64,000 nt of DNA from Paramacrobiotus richtersi (Eukaryota > Tardigrada > Eutardigrada > Parachela > Macrobiotidae): assembly GCA_034698045.1 (NCBI GenBank), contig JAQGAU010000004.1, positions 1 to 64,000 on the forward strand, in the 5' to 3' direction. The notes beneath the pieces are model-generated. The model had not been told where the DNA came from. It saw nothing but the letters and a program-made list of their open reading frames with translations, and did not search any database. The translations under genes and the position numbers were made by a program. The stretch's first letter is position 1, and every line of letters begins with the position of its first letter. Below, piece by piece: positions 50,399 through 60,977 of the stretch.

Positions 50399-50981
50399 GT
50401 GAGTGCCAAAAGTATAGTAAATGACCTCGCTATTCCAGGCTTTGAGCGCACTCATGATTTCGTTGACAGTCTGATGCGCCGAATGGAAACGTATCCACGG
50501 GAACTGAAAGACCGCATTGGCACTGCTACTGCCAATATGATGCACGAAAAGCGGAAGTCCGAGGAGCTATTATTCCAAGTACTTTCGCAGTACGTGCTCT
50601 TGCTGCAAAATCTATGGCGTAAATGCACTCTTATGCAGCTGTCGTCAGCTGCTTTGCGCGATCTTTTTATGTGGGCAGTCTATTTAGCAGTCCACATGAC
50701 ACAAGGTAAAGAAATCAAGCCGGAGACATTCGAAGCCGTGACTATAGCCATTGCTTTGGAAAGCTACCCTTTGCAAATCGAAAAGCTACTGAGTGATTTG
50801 CATTTCATGTTACGCGTTGAATCGTTGCGATGTTTATAAATTGGAGATCATCGCGGACCCGTACACGGTAAAGGTCCCCGCATGTGCAAAACCTTGCGGC
50901 CCGTTACAGCGGATCCGTGCTCAAATAATAATCCGTTTGAACATCTCTCCAGTAGCATTGCCACGTTCCTCGCTCAAATAA
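50399..50981 (+). pseudogene. receptor guanylate cyclase fragment, linker plus start of catalytic domain (copy 2)
   Basis: The frame reads FVDSLMRRMETYPRELKDRI, then MMHEKRKSEELLFQVL, the dimerisation helix of membrane guanylate cyclases. KEIKPETFEAVTI follows, where active enzymes have KPE.FE.VTIyFSDIVGFT. The metal-binding Asp and the SDIVGFT core are gone (the frame goes to ALESYPLQIEKLLSDLHFML, matching the ..TP.QVV.LLNDLYT.FD segment). In the next frame DVYKLEIIADPYTVKVPACA matches DVYKVETIGDAYMVVSGLP, then RLNISPVALP matches the LRIGIHSGPV region. At least one frameshift and loss of catalytic residues make it non-functional. Intact relatives convert GTP to cGMP at the plasma membrane. 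Confidence 0.75.
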
Positions 50982-51035
50982 ATATGCTACTAGCTGGAAA
51001 CTAGCTGAATTGTTTGACGACTTTCGCCGTTTTGC

Positions 51036-51069
51036 GTTTGACGCCGTTTGACGCCGTTTGACGCCGTTT
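51036..51069. repeat. 10-bp tandem repeat (GTTTGACGCC)3
   Basis: Three exact units followed by a partial one; the flanks hold related CGTTTTGCG words. Confidence 0.75.
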
Positions 51070-51074
51070 CGCGT

Positions 51075-51480
51075 TTCGATCTAGATTGCAAGCGGTGTTA
51101 CCATTACCCAATGGCCACGGCTATTGTGGTCAAATAGCCAGAACAGCAGTGGATTTCACTAAACAACCCGTAAATTTTATTATATCTGTAGTGCATAAGT
51201 GCGGGCATACACTGCAGCTGAAATTGGTTGCGACAGCTGTATAGCGGCGGTTGTGTTGCCGGAATCGTGGAAATGGGGAAGCGGATTTACTGGTTGTTAG
51301 ATATGCCAACATTTGACACGGGTAGATCGATGGCAGCTCCCAGCTGCACACTTGATATGTATTCTTTAGCGAGCTTTTGCATATTGTTTTCCGCTACTTT
51401 GAAATATTGACTTATACCATGCTATCAGAAGTTCTGTTACTTACAAGTGATTCTTGGATAGTTGTGGGTGCAAATTGCTA
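51075..51480. other. non-coding stretch
   Basis: Nothing recognisable. Confidence 0.35.
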
Positions 51481-51481
51481 A

Positions 51482-51950
51482 ATGTGCAGAGAGAATCCGT
51501 TGATAATCAAAATCTTTATGTGTGGTCTGTTTGTAAACCGAAAGCTCCGGAAAACTCAAAATTTACACGATTATAACTTAAGGAAGTACCTGCATAGGTA
51601 TGTTTGCCACCACACCAAAAACGTACAGCTGATTGTCAAAGTCTATTCTGATGGACCTACATTGCATCGACTGACTACGCTGTGGAATGAACTGCAATTG
51701 CCGCCTGCCGCGTACAAAACACTAAGCGCCTTTCGGAACGCGTTGGATAACATATACTGGGCAAAACTTACATGGACGAAAAAATATTTGCTTTTGTTGT
51801 AATTTCCGTGCTTTTTTGCATATTCTTTCTGTCGTACTCTTTTAATTTATCTTTGTGATTTTTGTATGCATCGAATGTGCTGTCTGTTGCTCCAAGGGGG
51901 CCATGCCCCGTCGCAAAAGACAATAAACCGTTATTATTATATTCAATAAT
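51482..51950 (+). mobile_element. 3' end of a second LINE family, 5'-truncated
   Basis: The frame carries HDYNLRKYLHRYVC, then LHRLTTLWNELQLPPAAYKT and LSAFRNALDNIY. This is the well-known C-terminal pattern of many animal LINE proteins (H.YnLR...., then a..LWN.LP...r...sl..FK..L). The stop is at 51800. A short 3' untranslated region follows, with AATAAA at 51922-51927 and a TTA-repeat tail at about 51930-51940. The catalytic part is absent. The lack of the Cys/His segment seen at 3020 and the different tail show this is a different family. Confidence 0.7.
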
Positions 51951-51959
51951 GACAGTTCG

Positions 51960-53675
51960 CGACGTTACTACGGTATAGTGTAATGTGAGCAACGTTAACA
52001 CAATTTTTTATCCGTACGATGGTACTTTGGTGTCTGTATTTTTCTTTCGGTATGTGCAATGTTTGTTTAATATGTTATCTGGCCATAACATGCGCCGATA
52101 TCGGTGCTTTATTTTAATTTGGATATGTACAGGTTTTCGCTTAATACATGTTGTCTGACCATACCATGTGCTGACGACTCGTATGTCCATCCGGGTCAGT
52201 AGTTTTATAGTTTGCGACTATGCTTATACGCACGCTCGGTAAATTCGAAGTTCCCCTCAACAAAATCATGAAAACTCTTTCACACCTGATCCCCTGCCCT
52301 TAGCACAAGAATTACCGTTAGATTTCGACGTTAATCAATAATCATGCATTTTTTTTTTCCACACGGTTTCTTTAATAACGTTAAATAAATATTCGAACAG
52401 AAATATTCGAAATATCATGCACATGATCAATTGAAAATGATCAGCGAAAAGCACAAGCACATTCGAGGAAAGAATCTCAGCGAGAAATGGACCATAAACA
52501 GTGTCGAGCAACTGAAACATGTCGATTGGTAACTTTGATAAGCTAGGAGAAACAATAAATCAACATGGATAAGCGATAGCTGGGAATGCACTGGCATGTT
52601 GACTGATATACGGCTTGCTGGAATTAACATCAGTTATCGTTGATAACTCCTTTTAACTGTATTTTTCTAGTCATGTGTTGACAGTTTTACAAATTTCATG
52701 GATAGAGCTTCGAACATTTACACACGTCTGTCGAACAGACGCATCGCTAAAACTAATGTGTGTACCTAATCATGATGCGTGCTTTGTTCTCAAGGTTATG
52801 AGTATCGTGATCCGGAATGCCCTTTACTCGTACGAGCTTAAGAGGGAAAAACGCGGGCGAAGGGAAGCGTGTCAGCTAAGCTGTTGAGACGGTCACTCTC
52901 TTCCAGCTGGGTTTTGAAGACCAAAGGTCATTTAGACTCACAAATCTGTACCGTACGGTAAACCGTAAGCCAAGGACAATACTTCTCCCGCGGTACTGCT
53001 GCTGTAACAGGCGACAAGCTGCCTCACCCCACAGTGCTACACGCAATATGTAAATTTTTTTATTTACTAGTACTGTAATGGATAATGACAGTACACAGCA
53101 TAACAAAATAAACGCACACGCATTTACTCATAATTAGTATCTAATAATATTGTATCATACATAAATCGAACCGATCATGACGCAAGGAACAAGCATGTTT
53201 ATTTGGGACAGATAGTATGGTGGTCAAAAAGGTCCTTGCAGCCATTAGCTACAGCATTCCAATTTGTTCTAAAAGTCGTCACCCATACGTACACTGAAAC
53301 TGTGATAAATCGAAATTAATGGAAATGAAGCGCATTGCTGGTAAAGGTCGACTAATGTGATGATGAAAAGTTTTTCCTGAATGCGATGAAAATGATGTAT
53401 GTTACTTGGCTGGCACTAGTGAATATGTAACTCACTCGCTTTAGTTCCATGCCGCGGTATAAACCTCTAGGTCTGCTCTGCTATCTCATGAATATTGTTC
53501 TAGCCCTTGTGGGCAGAACCGGCGAACTATTCACAAAATTAGCTTTTTCTTATATTATAAAAGATTATCAAATCATGCTAATTTTCTACCGATTTTTATT
53601 TCACATACATAGAAGACGATTCAAAACGATGTAGTAACACACTAGCATTAGAGACAGTGAAAGGCGTACAGCCTT
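51960..53675. other. AT-rich non-coding stretch
   Basis: Nothing recognisable; short frames only. Confidence 0.4.
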
Positions 53676-53680
53676 AAGCA

Positions 53681-54302
53681 CTATATATATGTATCTATAC
53701 CGGTAGATTCTGGTTGCCAATACTGTGCGGTGTTATGCTCTGATACTAGGGTTTCCGTCCTCGCTGCCCAGTAAGGTTTTCCGGTCATGGCGGCATCATA
53801 AGCTTTTACAGTTGCTGCTACAAGAAGTTCCAGCAGTGTCTCTTCTGAGGCCTCCGCACGTTTAATTTGGACGCATTTAATAGTATATCCGCTGCCTTTA
53901 GGCACTAATGTGCTTCGTTAAAGAAAGAACTGCGATGCATTCACGATATCCCGTTTATCCTTGCAATGCCGCGCAATTTTCTCATAAAACTAGCTGGTTG
54001 ATCGTTTCCTAAATAAGAAAATAATTTTCACAAATAAATGTTCTATAAACGCTTTGGCGGATCACAGTAACATCCCAATTAGTTTTGCGAAGACGTCCAT
54101 TTGGTTAAACTGTCGCGCGCTGACAGAGAAGCCTCCTTCCCTCGGTTGTAGAACAGCAAAATTATTCACGAATGCCAGAGGGAAAATCCTTCAGTTTCAT
54201 GAACTTAGTGTCTTCATAAAAGAAGCAATCATCTTGTTTTCGTTGTCTATTATGAAACCCTGGTCAAACATATACGCGGCAGCCATCCTTGTTCCTTCGT
54301 GA
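53681..54302 (-). pseudogene. possible decayed coding segment, unknown family
   Basis: On the minus strand protein-like phrases appear in order but in shifting frames: RMAAAYMFDQGFIIDNENKM near 54290-54230, FAVLQPREGGFSVSARQFNQ near 54170-54100, and EASEETLLELLVAATVKAYD near 53850-53790. No splice sites explain the shifts, so it looks like a broken gene copy. The family was not recognised. Confidence 0.3.
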
Positions 54303-54925
54303 GATTTTTCATATCCAGTATTCTATGGCAAGATAAGTAAGATTTAATCCTTCCAACAAAATTGTAACTTTTGCATCGTATTTTCCAGGTGCCTATTGCT
54401 TATTGCTTACTTGTGATCTCCAGCGGCTTCTTTTACTGCAGCTAGCTATATCGTTAACGTGATCGAACCGGTGCCGATGAACGCCACTGCATTTGTGCAT
54501 TCGGTTTTTTTCTTATCAGCTTATTATTTATTTTGCTCTTAGGTTAGTGCACAGCTGCCGGTTAGTACAAATTCCCACTTTCTCTGTAAACCCTCCTTCT
54601 AGTGCAGGGCTTCTTCCTTAATCCTGGCACTTTCCTCGGTGTATGCACCTAAGATTACCTACCCTAATTCAGCACTAATACAGAAGCAGTTATTCCTTAA
54701 ATAATGGAAAATACAAAAACGATACATACTGTACATGATTCGTAAAGATAACAGTAGAATATATAATATTGCCAGTGAAAGCACTATATTGATTCACAAT
54801 AATTAATATCAATAAGGATTTTGTTGAGTGAATTCAATGGTCAACGAGGTGACAGAACTAGACGTTGTGAATAACACACCGAGGGTTTCCAACTTTCCGT
54901 CACAAGTTCATATATATGGCTATAA

Positions 54926-55146
54926 GATATCCGTGTTATCGACCAGTCTGGAACGGAGATGCATGCGCGGATGGTAAAGTCTCACCGTATCGAGAAACTG
55001 AAGGACGTCCTCCATGTAGGACTCGCGATTCGGTCGGCTGGCTTTCGGCGCATTTTCAAAGACTTGATTATGATAAATCCATTGCCGACTACGAGATTGA
55101 GGATGCTGATGCGGTGCAGTTGTACGTTTCGCAGATGGGATGCTAA
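54926..55146 (+). pseudogene. SUMO-like copy without the terminal Gly-Gly
   Basis: After an in-frame stop at 54926 the frame reads IRVIDQSGTEMHARMVKSHR, then IEKLKDVLHVGLAIRSAGF. After one shift it reads QRLDYDKSIADYEIEDADAV and QLYVSQMGC before the stop at 55146. This follows SUMO: beta-strand 1 with xDQxGxE, the K-x(6)-KL helix, the RFxFxGQRI strand (partly lost at the shift), DxDTPxxLxMEDxDxIDVfxQQTGG. The protein ends Met-Gly-Cys, so the Gly-Gly needed for maturation and conjugation is absent; the second Gly codon reads TGC. An intact copy would be attached to lysines of target proteins. Confidence 0.65.
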
Positions 55147-55149
55147 GAT

Positions 55150-56755
55150 GTTGTGGCAACCACTGTCCTGTCGACCGAAATGTTTACAAACGCTTTGTTT
55201 CGTCTATGTATGTACTGTATTCGGCAGCCAAATTGGTCTGTTGTAGAAATATTCCTTTTGTTGCATAGTTTCGCACAATTTGGTAATTTTTGCTTGTTGC
55301 TGCTCCATAAAACTGTTGCTCCACTTCTCAACCAGTTATAGATACCATTATACAGGTGAATTCACGGATGAGTTCGTTTCAGTTAGACATACAGGTACCT
55401 CTACACATTAAAACAAACAGAATTCTTGAACTTTCACCACAACCCGATTGCCGCACGTGGCTCGAATCGCCATGATCACACAACCGGAAAGAGTCTTTCT
55501 GCCACAGCGGTTTCGTCAATCTTTTTGCTAGCTTTGGCGTCGATGATGACTGAACCATACAGATCGACGGCTGTTTTTTTGCAACTTGACGGTTTCAGTC
55601 CTGTGCAGCGGGATTGGGCAGGTGTTGCTCTTCCGGATCGTGTATACTTCGTAGCTGCAGGTTACTTAAATACGCTGTGTTGTATTTGTACTGTATAGGT
55701 CTTGTTATTTTGCGGAACAATATTATACATAAAGTGGTCCAGTACTGTAGAATAATTCACCAGATCCAACAGGGTCGTACAGTGGCACTAGTTACAGGCG
55801 CTGCGCCTGGGTTCACAATTTGCCGATGAAGAGTGATGTACATAATAATAATGGGTATCCGGCGACTTATCCAAATGAAAGATAGTTGGTTGGCTGGTTT
55901 CTAGCTTTACTCCCCGTATACAACGTAATCAATAAAACAGATAGAAACACCAATTTCGCGCATATTGGACCGGCTTATGGTGCGCGCGTATCCTTAACAA
56001 ACATACAAGCGCGGGTTGCGCTGGCGCGCAACCCATTTGTGTTTGAAATGGTTGAGGTTTTGGAATCTTTCAAATTTCTGAAACTTCAGAATTTCGAAAT
56101 TTTGGAAAGTTTCCGAAATCTGGTATGGTACGTAGTGACTGACATGTTCAACAATACTGTACCAATTTTTACCATGATTCTAATACGCAATAACGTATTA
56201 CACTCTTACATGCTTAGAAAGCCGTTCTGGTATATCTGTAGACGCATAATTCGGAAGGCTATCGACTTTATTCGCTGGGTTGATAATTTTCATATTTATC
56301 AACTCTACTGGTATCAATTAATCCAAATATTTTGTGCCACCCATTAATGCCTGTACTTCCACATTATTTACTGTGCCATGCAAAACCTGCGAATGCCTGC
56401 GAATTGTTACGACACGAATAGTTTCATAAAGATAGTACTGAAAAATTAAAAAAATTAAAATGCTAGATGTTTTGCGGAAAATTAATACTGTAAGGCGAGT
56501 GGCCTTTAGTTGCGATATCATTTGCTGGGAATTTCTCATATTGTCGGGATACAGCGCAGATTATTTTCCATAGCTCAGAATATATGAATTAAGCAACTAA
56601 ACCTGTTGAAATATTATCCTTTCACTGTCGCTACTGCACCGCTAAGAATTTTAACGACTATTCCTGTAATAGAAGCCTCCCTCGTTATTAGAACAGCCGT
56701 TCAACAGTGCCTTGCGCATAGTTTCCTGCTAGGCACATGTATGAAAATCTTTGTT
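55150..56755. other. stretch without an assignable gene
   Basis: A minus-strand phrase near 55480-55610 (TAVDLYGSVIIDAKASKKID) is protein-like but isolated. The 153-codon plus frame at 55886-56347 spans palindromic, low-complexity sequence (AATTTTGGAAAGTTTCC-like words) and is not convincing. Confidence 0.3.
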
Positions 56756-56759
56756 GGTT

Positions 56760-56768
56760 CTGTAACGG
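56760..56768. repeat. left 9-bp direct repeat (CTGTAACGG)
   Basis: Identical to 57368-57376 on the other side of the inverted termini. Confidence 0.55.
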
Positions 56769-57367
56769 TTTAACCCTAGTTTTACGGATGGGGTCCCTTT
56801 GACCCTATTAATTCTTTAACAATCTGCAAAAAATAGTGTTTCAACAGTGCAAGATCAAGAATCCCATGTTTGACCATAAGAAATTCCGCTCTTTCTGTTT
56901 CATCTAATATGCGAACTTCCTTGACCACCGGCTTGTGAGTTAGCCGTTTGGGTAAGCCTGACCCCAATTACGAGCAGACTTGGGTTCAATGAGCACAGAG
57001 CGGTTACAGAAGCTTCGATCAAGAAACCCTTAAATCGTTTTGTAGAGCAGGTTTTTATGCACAGAACTGCATTGAAACCGATACGCTGAGTTATCGCGCT
57101 GAATTTAGGCAGCATTGGAATCATTGGGACAGACATGGGCTGATTTCCCAATGCAACCTGTGAGAAAGCACTGGATACAGTCAACTTTCTCGCAGATTTC
57201 CAGTAATGATGACGAAAGCGTGTTTTCTAACCCAGTCAGCGCGATCGATTTAGCAGACAAATCTTACTACAAAGCGCTCACATTGCCCGGCTAAACTTTC
57301 AGTGGGGTCGACCAGACCCAGCTCGTATTCCATGTTTCAAAAACGAGCCGTAAAACCAGGGTTAACG
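56769..57367. mobile_element. small TIR element, about 0.6 kb
   Basis: The left terminus TTTAACCCTAGTTTTACGG and the inverted right terminus CGTTAACCCTGGTTTTACGG match at 17 of 19 aligned positions. They are flanked by the exact 9-bp direct repeat CTGTAACGG, favouring the Mutator/Foldback type also seen at 3994 and 44947. The alternative reading is a piggyBac-type element, with TTAA at each border (56770-56773 and 57362-57365) and ends starting CCCT. Inside, minus-strand phrases occur in two frames: FKGFLIEASVTALCSLNPSL near 57050-56990, and AEFLMVKHGILDLALLKHYF ending at 56782. They may be decayed captured coding or chance. No transposase was identified. Confidence 0.55.
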
Positions 57368-57376
57368 CTGTAACGG
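57368..57376. repeat. right 9-bp direct repeat (CTGTAACGG)
   Basis: Exact repeat of 56760-56768. Confidence 0.55.
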
Positions 57377-57379
57377 TCT

Positions 57380-58845
57380 CCCATTAGGGCATTCCATTTC
57401 CATGGAAACTGAGTTTCACTGAAAGTGGAGTTCAACCCATTCGTCCATTACGTTCCACAACTCTTACTGTAATATACACTGTAATACACATACACGCCAT
57501 CTATGATCACCGTTGCCAAAAATTTCAAAATTCGATAAAAAGTTTAAAATCACGAATTTTAACACAAACTCTTCGATTGGCAAACCCTGAAAAGAATACC
57601 TTTAGACCAGAGCTGACCAGATTCTGTTATATTGAAAGATAAAAGAGGAGTTCGATTCCGTGGAAACTGAGACGTAGAAATGTATGAATCTAGAGATATC
57701 TGTACATACTGAGTAGTAGTTTCGATAGTAATAGTTTCGATATTGCAGTAATGAAGGTTTTCGATCAGGGTCTGAACATAGATCAACAATGACCTTTACA
57801 AAATGCTTTTTGTGGAACCATCGAGACCAATTTCAAGATTTTTTCACGGTGCAGAACTTTGCCATCCATAAATATTTAAGCCATACTAAACTAGTGCACC
57901 TTTTCCGTCGCAGAATTATAGCTTATCCGGACATTTAAACTAACTAATCTAACAGATGTCATAATACATATTATCTGAGCATATTTTCTTCGTTTCACAG
58001 AACATACGATAAAATTGTCAAAACGCCTCATAATATCCTTTCTGGACAACTTGAGAATGCGCATGTTCTGGTCGCAGTCATGCCGTCAGCAGTGACTTAA
58101 ACGTCAGAACAGTAATGTACACCTTGAAACACTATGAAACTGGTAGATTTTCGCGGGTTGATGCAGAAAATGCCCGTTCTGCATCGTGTCAATATTTTAA
58201 ATTTAAAAATATATCTAGCGCTAGGAATGTTCTTTTTTCTGTGGCACGAATGCTCGTTCGAATTTGCAGAAACTTAGGCCAATTTCCAGCAGATGCCAGT
58301 CGATTCCTCTTTTCCTCGGTATTAGAGTGTGCAGAGTATGATCTGAATAAAAGCTCCACGGAGTTTGTAACATGGTTATAAAACTGCCATGAAAAAAAAG
58401 TCAATGGATAAACGGATTTATTGACTTGATTCTTCAGTTTCGCTCTTATTCTCATGCAGCCAGAGCATCGAAGTATCATAACCAAAAAGTGCGAATCAAA
58501 ATTCCTTCATATTCTGCGTAAAGGCGACCGCGCTGCGGAGGAAGAGGCTGCCTTAACGGACTGCCTCTTCAGCAGTTACAAGTTCCCCAGAAGCCAGCTG
58601 CCTTTTGTGCAAAATTCGAATGCCCTTTTTTGTGTCTTAACAATATTCAGATTTATTTAAAATTTATCTGTAGTGACTTGGTGATACTTGGTTACTGCTG
58701 TTTCGTTGAAGAGCATGCACGTGTTCCGGTCAGATTTTACACTATGCCTTTCGTGGGGATCTGCCGGGGAATTTATTTGACGATAGCATCCGCCTTATCG
58801 CGTAGCCTGCATACACATGTCCCTTATGTTGAATCAACCGGCATA
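57380..58845. other. non-coding stretch
   Basis: Overlapping frames of up to 98 codons on both strands (58115-58485), no domain. Nothing else was seen. Confidence 0.4.
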
Positions 58846-58847
58846 CT

Positions 58848-59051
58848 ATGCAAACTATCCGTCCATCCGAACGCGACGAAGCGAAAGCTATTTTCAAACG
58901 TACTAAAATGTTAAGATTTATTGGAGAAGATGCACTCAGTTCGCATACTGAAAGTGAAGGAATAACCAGAGATTCTCTAATCCGCCATCTTTCGCAGTCG
59001 GGTTGGCGCGTTGTTGGCTTTCGGTGTGATAGAACATGTATCGGAGCATAA
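58848..59051 (+). pseudogene. possible GNAT acetyltransferase N-terminal fragment
   Basis: An ATG opens MQTIRPSERDEAKAIFKRTK, similar to the IRP...D...i..L start of GNAT-fold N-acetyltransferases. It goes on to WRVVGFR, where the usual strand IVGFAlie... would follow. The neighbouring phase supplies FGVIEHVSEHNY, so one shift would explain the break. The acetyl-CoA-binding loop is missing. The similarity is short and the call tentative. Confidence 0.25.
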
Positions 59052-59176
59052 TTATACAGCCGATTGTGAAAAGACATAAGTACAGGGCAATCAAATGGTG
59101 TCACATCCAGCATTATCACAAGTGGACAACTAGAAATGTGCACGATTAACCGACATACATTGTAGATAAATAATGG

Positions 59177-60158
59177 CTTTCAGTACTGTAATATGCCCAT
59201 TGGATACAAAACAATCCAGCACCGTAACTGTTTCAGACCATCCGGAACGACGCCATGAATTTGGGCCAGATACATACAACGGATATCGGATCAATTCCAC
59301 AGCTGACCAAACAAGAAACAGCCAAAACACGGCCGGCAGTGTTCGGAGGTATGGTTCAAACACGATGACATGCAGCGCTTCCAGCCGACCTGAGTGGAGA
59401 ACCGAGCGGACTGGTTCGCAAGACCCAATCCAGCCTGCATCGCTTCCTGGACTGGCACGATTTACATAAAACGAAAATTTAATACCACGGTGTGATAAGT
59501 GCGTCCGTAAAAATCCGCGTCTTCCACAACATAGTGACGCGGACCAAGGCGACAATCCCGAAAAATCCAAGAAGCATAAATGTATAATATAGCCTATAGG
59601 CAGCGAGATACATTTTGTCGAAGTCAAGCAGTTCCGGGGATTTGGACGCTTGTCCTTCGTATTCTTTAAACAGCTCATCCACAGTTTTACTCACGTTCGG
59701 ATTTCTGTCTGGGTCATGCAGTCTTCTCCTTTTCCTCATCGCTGTCCGCGTCGCTGTTATGAAAGCGGCCAAGATCAGTAAAAACAGAAAACTTAATCAC
59801 AGTCTGAATGCATATGCATGTCCGAAAAGCAAGCCCGGAAACAGCATTTTACCATGCAGGTTTCGACTCCCATGTAGCTTCGGCCAAAAGCACACATCCG
59901 GTGCTTTTTTTATATGGAACATTGGATTCCACTTCCCAGAACATGCACCTTGCAGCCTCCGGTGCCCGGAACGATACCGTCATGGAAATCGATGGCGAAA
60001 GCATACACTCGGCGTCCCGCTGTTAGAGCAGTTCCGTCGCAGAATTGCATGCGATTCTTGGCAGTTCTCACATCAGGCTCGCCATGGGCTGACGAGCAGA
60101 CAGATCTGATCGGCTTTCGGCACCAGTATACCCGCGGAACACCAGGTTTGACCTCCAT
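59177..60158 (-). pseudogene. HACD3-like 3-hydroxyacyl-CoA dehydratase (CS domain plus HACD), decayed
   Basis: Minus-strand pieces follow the order of animal HACD3. First comes a CS/p23 domain: PRVYW, then after a shift KADQICLLVS, then PDVRTAKNRMQFCDGTAL and RRVYAFAIDFHDGIVP. Next is LFKEYEGQASKSPELLDFDK leading into a membrane segment LYYTFMLLGFFGIVALVRVT. In another frame VQEAMQAGLGLANQSARFST matches the EALHAaLGLVrSs segment. Then come AVFWLFLVWSAVELIRYPLY, matching the WS.tEvIRYpfY motif, and LRCWIVLYPMGILQY. In active enzymes the Tyr of the YPxG motif is followed seven residues later by a catalytic Glu; here that place reads Tyr before a stop. Several frameshifts break it. The piece length leaves little room for introns, unlike the other pseudogenes. 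Intact proteins act in very-long-chain fatty acid elongation in the ER. Confidence 0.8.
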
Positions 60159-60299
60159 AATAACACCGGTGACCGATACATTCACCTGCTATTTCTGGCA
60201 TTTTCCGCCAATCATTACTCGCATTAACTCGACCACACTTGTGACTCATGCAACGATTTTCAAAACAGTTACGATAACAAAGATGATAACATGTTAAGG

Positions 60300-60970
60300 T
60301 ACAAGAATTTAAAATAATGCATCGATGATGACGATGCTACAGAAAACCACCACGAAGTCGAAAAAATGAAGTGAGTAAATACGTGTCACAGTAGCTACCT
60401 TCGCTTAGAGACGGCTACCTGTGACGTATAATCGTATTCGCTCTGCCACTGTATATTTTCATAACTGTTTAGATGGGTTTAGATTTTTTCGATTTTCGAA
60501 ACTTTTATCGTAGTCTCTCGTGTCAGCACGTCACAATGGAGTTCTGTAACGTTTCGAAGATGGATCCCTATTATGATATCAACGACACTTTCGGTTTTAG
60601 GAGTCTGGATCCTGAAATGTCCTTGACTCCTTGCTAGTTCCTGCGAGGAGTTTGTAATCCCAGGAAGACCATGCAGGTTCAAGCAGCAGATCAACGAGTG
60701 AGTTTATGTGGAATGCAAATCATTATGCGATAACATACGCGCATCCCGAAGATTCCACGAATTTCACCGAAGAAATCTGCATCAGAATGCGAAATCGGAT
60801 TTCTGCAGGCACATTCTTGCAGCAGCCTGCTTCGAGATCGGCCATGGGACGACATCGTAGAAGATCGTCGTTCTCCCACAGCAGCCCAGCTGTTCGTATA
60901 TCGCCAACTTTCCGATGAGTTCCATACTCCTCTCGCAGGAACGTATGGACAGAAGCGAACTGTGTTTGGA
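60300..60970. other. stretch upstream of the 60978 exon
   Basis: A plus-strand phrase near 60860-60990 (PTAAQLFVYRQLSDEFHTPL, then AGTYGQKRTVFGVIKKS) is protein-like. It may belong to the same gene, but it lies in a different phase from the 60978 frame, with no splice site found between them. Confidence 0.3.
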
Positions 60971-60977
60971 GTAATAA

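Noticed and set aside
55886-56347. 153-codon plus-strand open frame
   Set aside because: Crosses GCGCGC-palindromic and repetitive AATTTTGGAAAG-type sequence; no domain, no splice context.
57000-57060. Reeler-domain fragment (FKGFLIEA on the minus strand)
   Set aside because: The match is a single short phrase; no further Reeler residues follow in any frame.
56774-57361. Confident call of a piggyBac transposase gene
   Set aside because: TTAA borders are present, but the interior phrases do not match the transposase motifs I know, and a 9-bp direct repeat offers another explanation.
59130-59678. 182-codon minus-strand open frame as a gene in its own right
   Set aside because: Only its WLFLVWSAVELIRYPLY part is meaningful. 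The rest is out of phase with the HACD3 reading, so it is one frame of the pseudogene.
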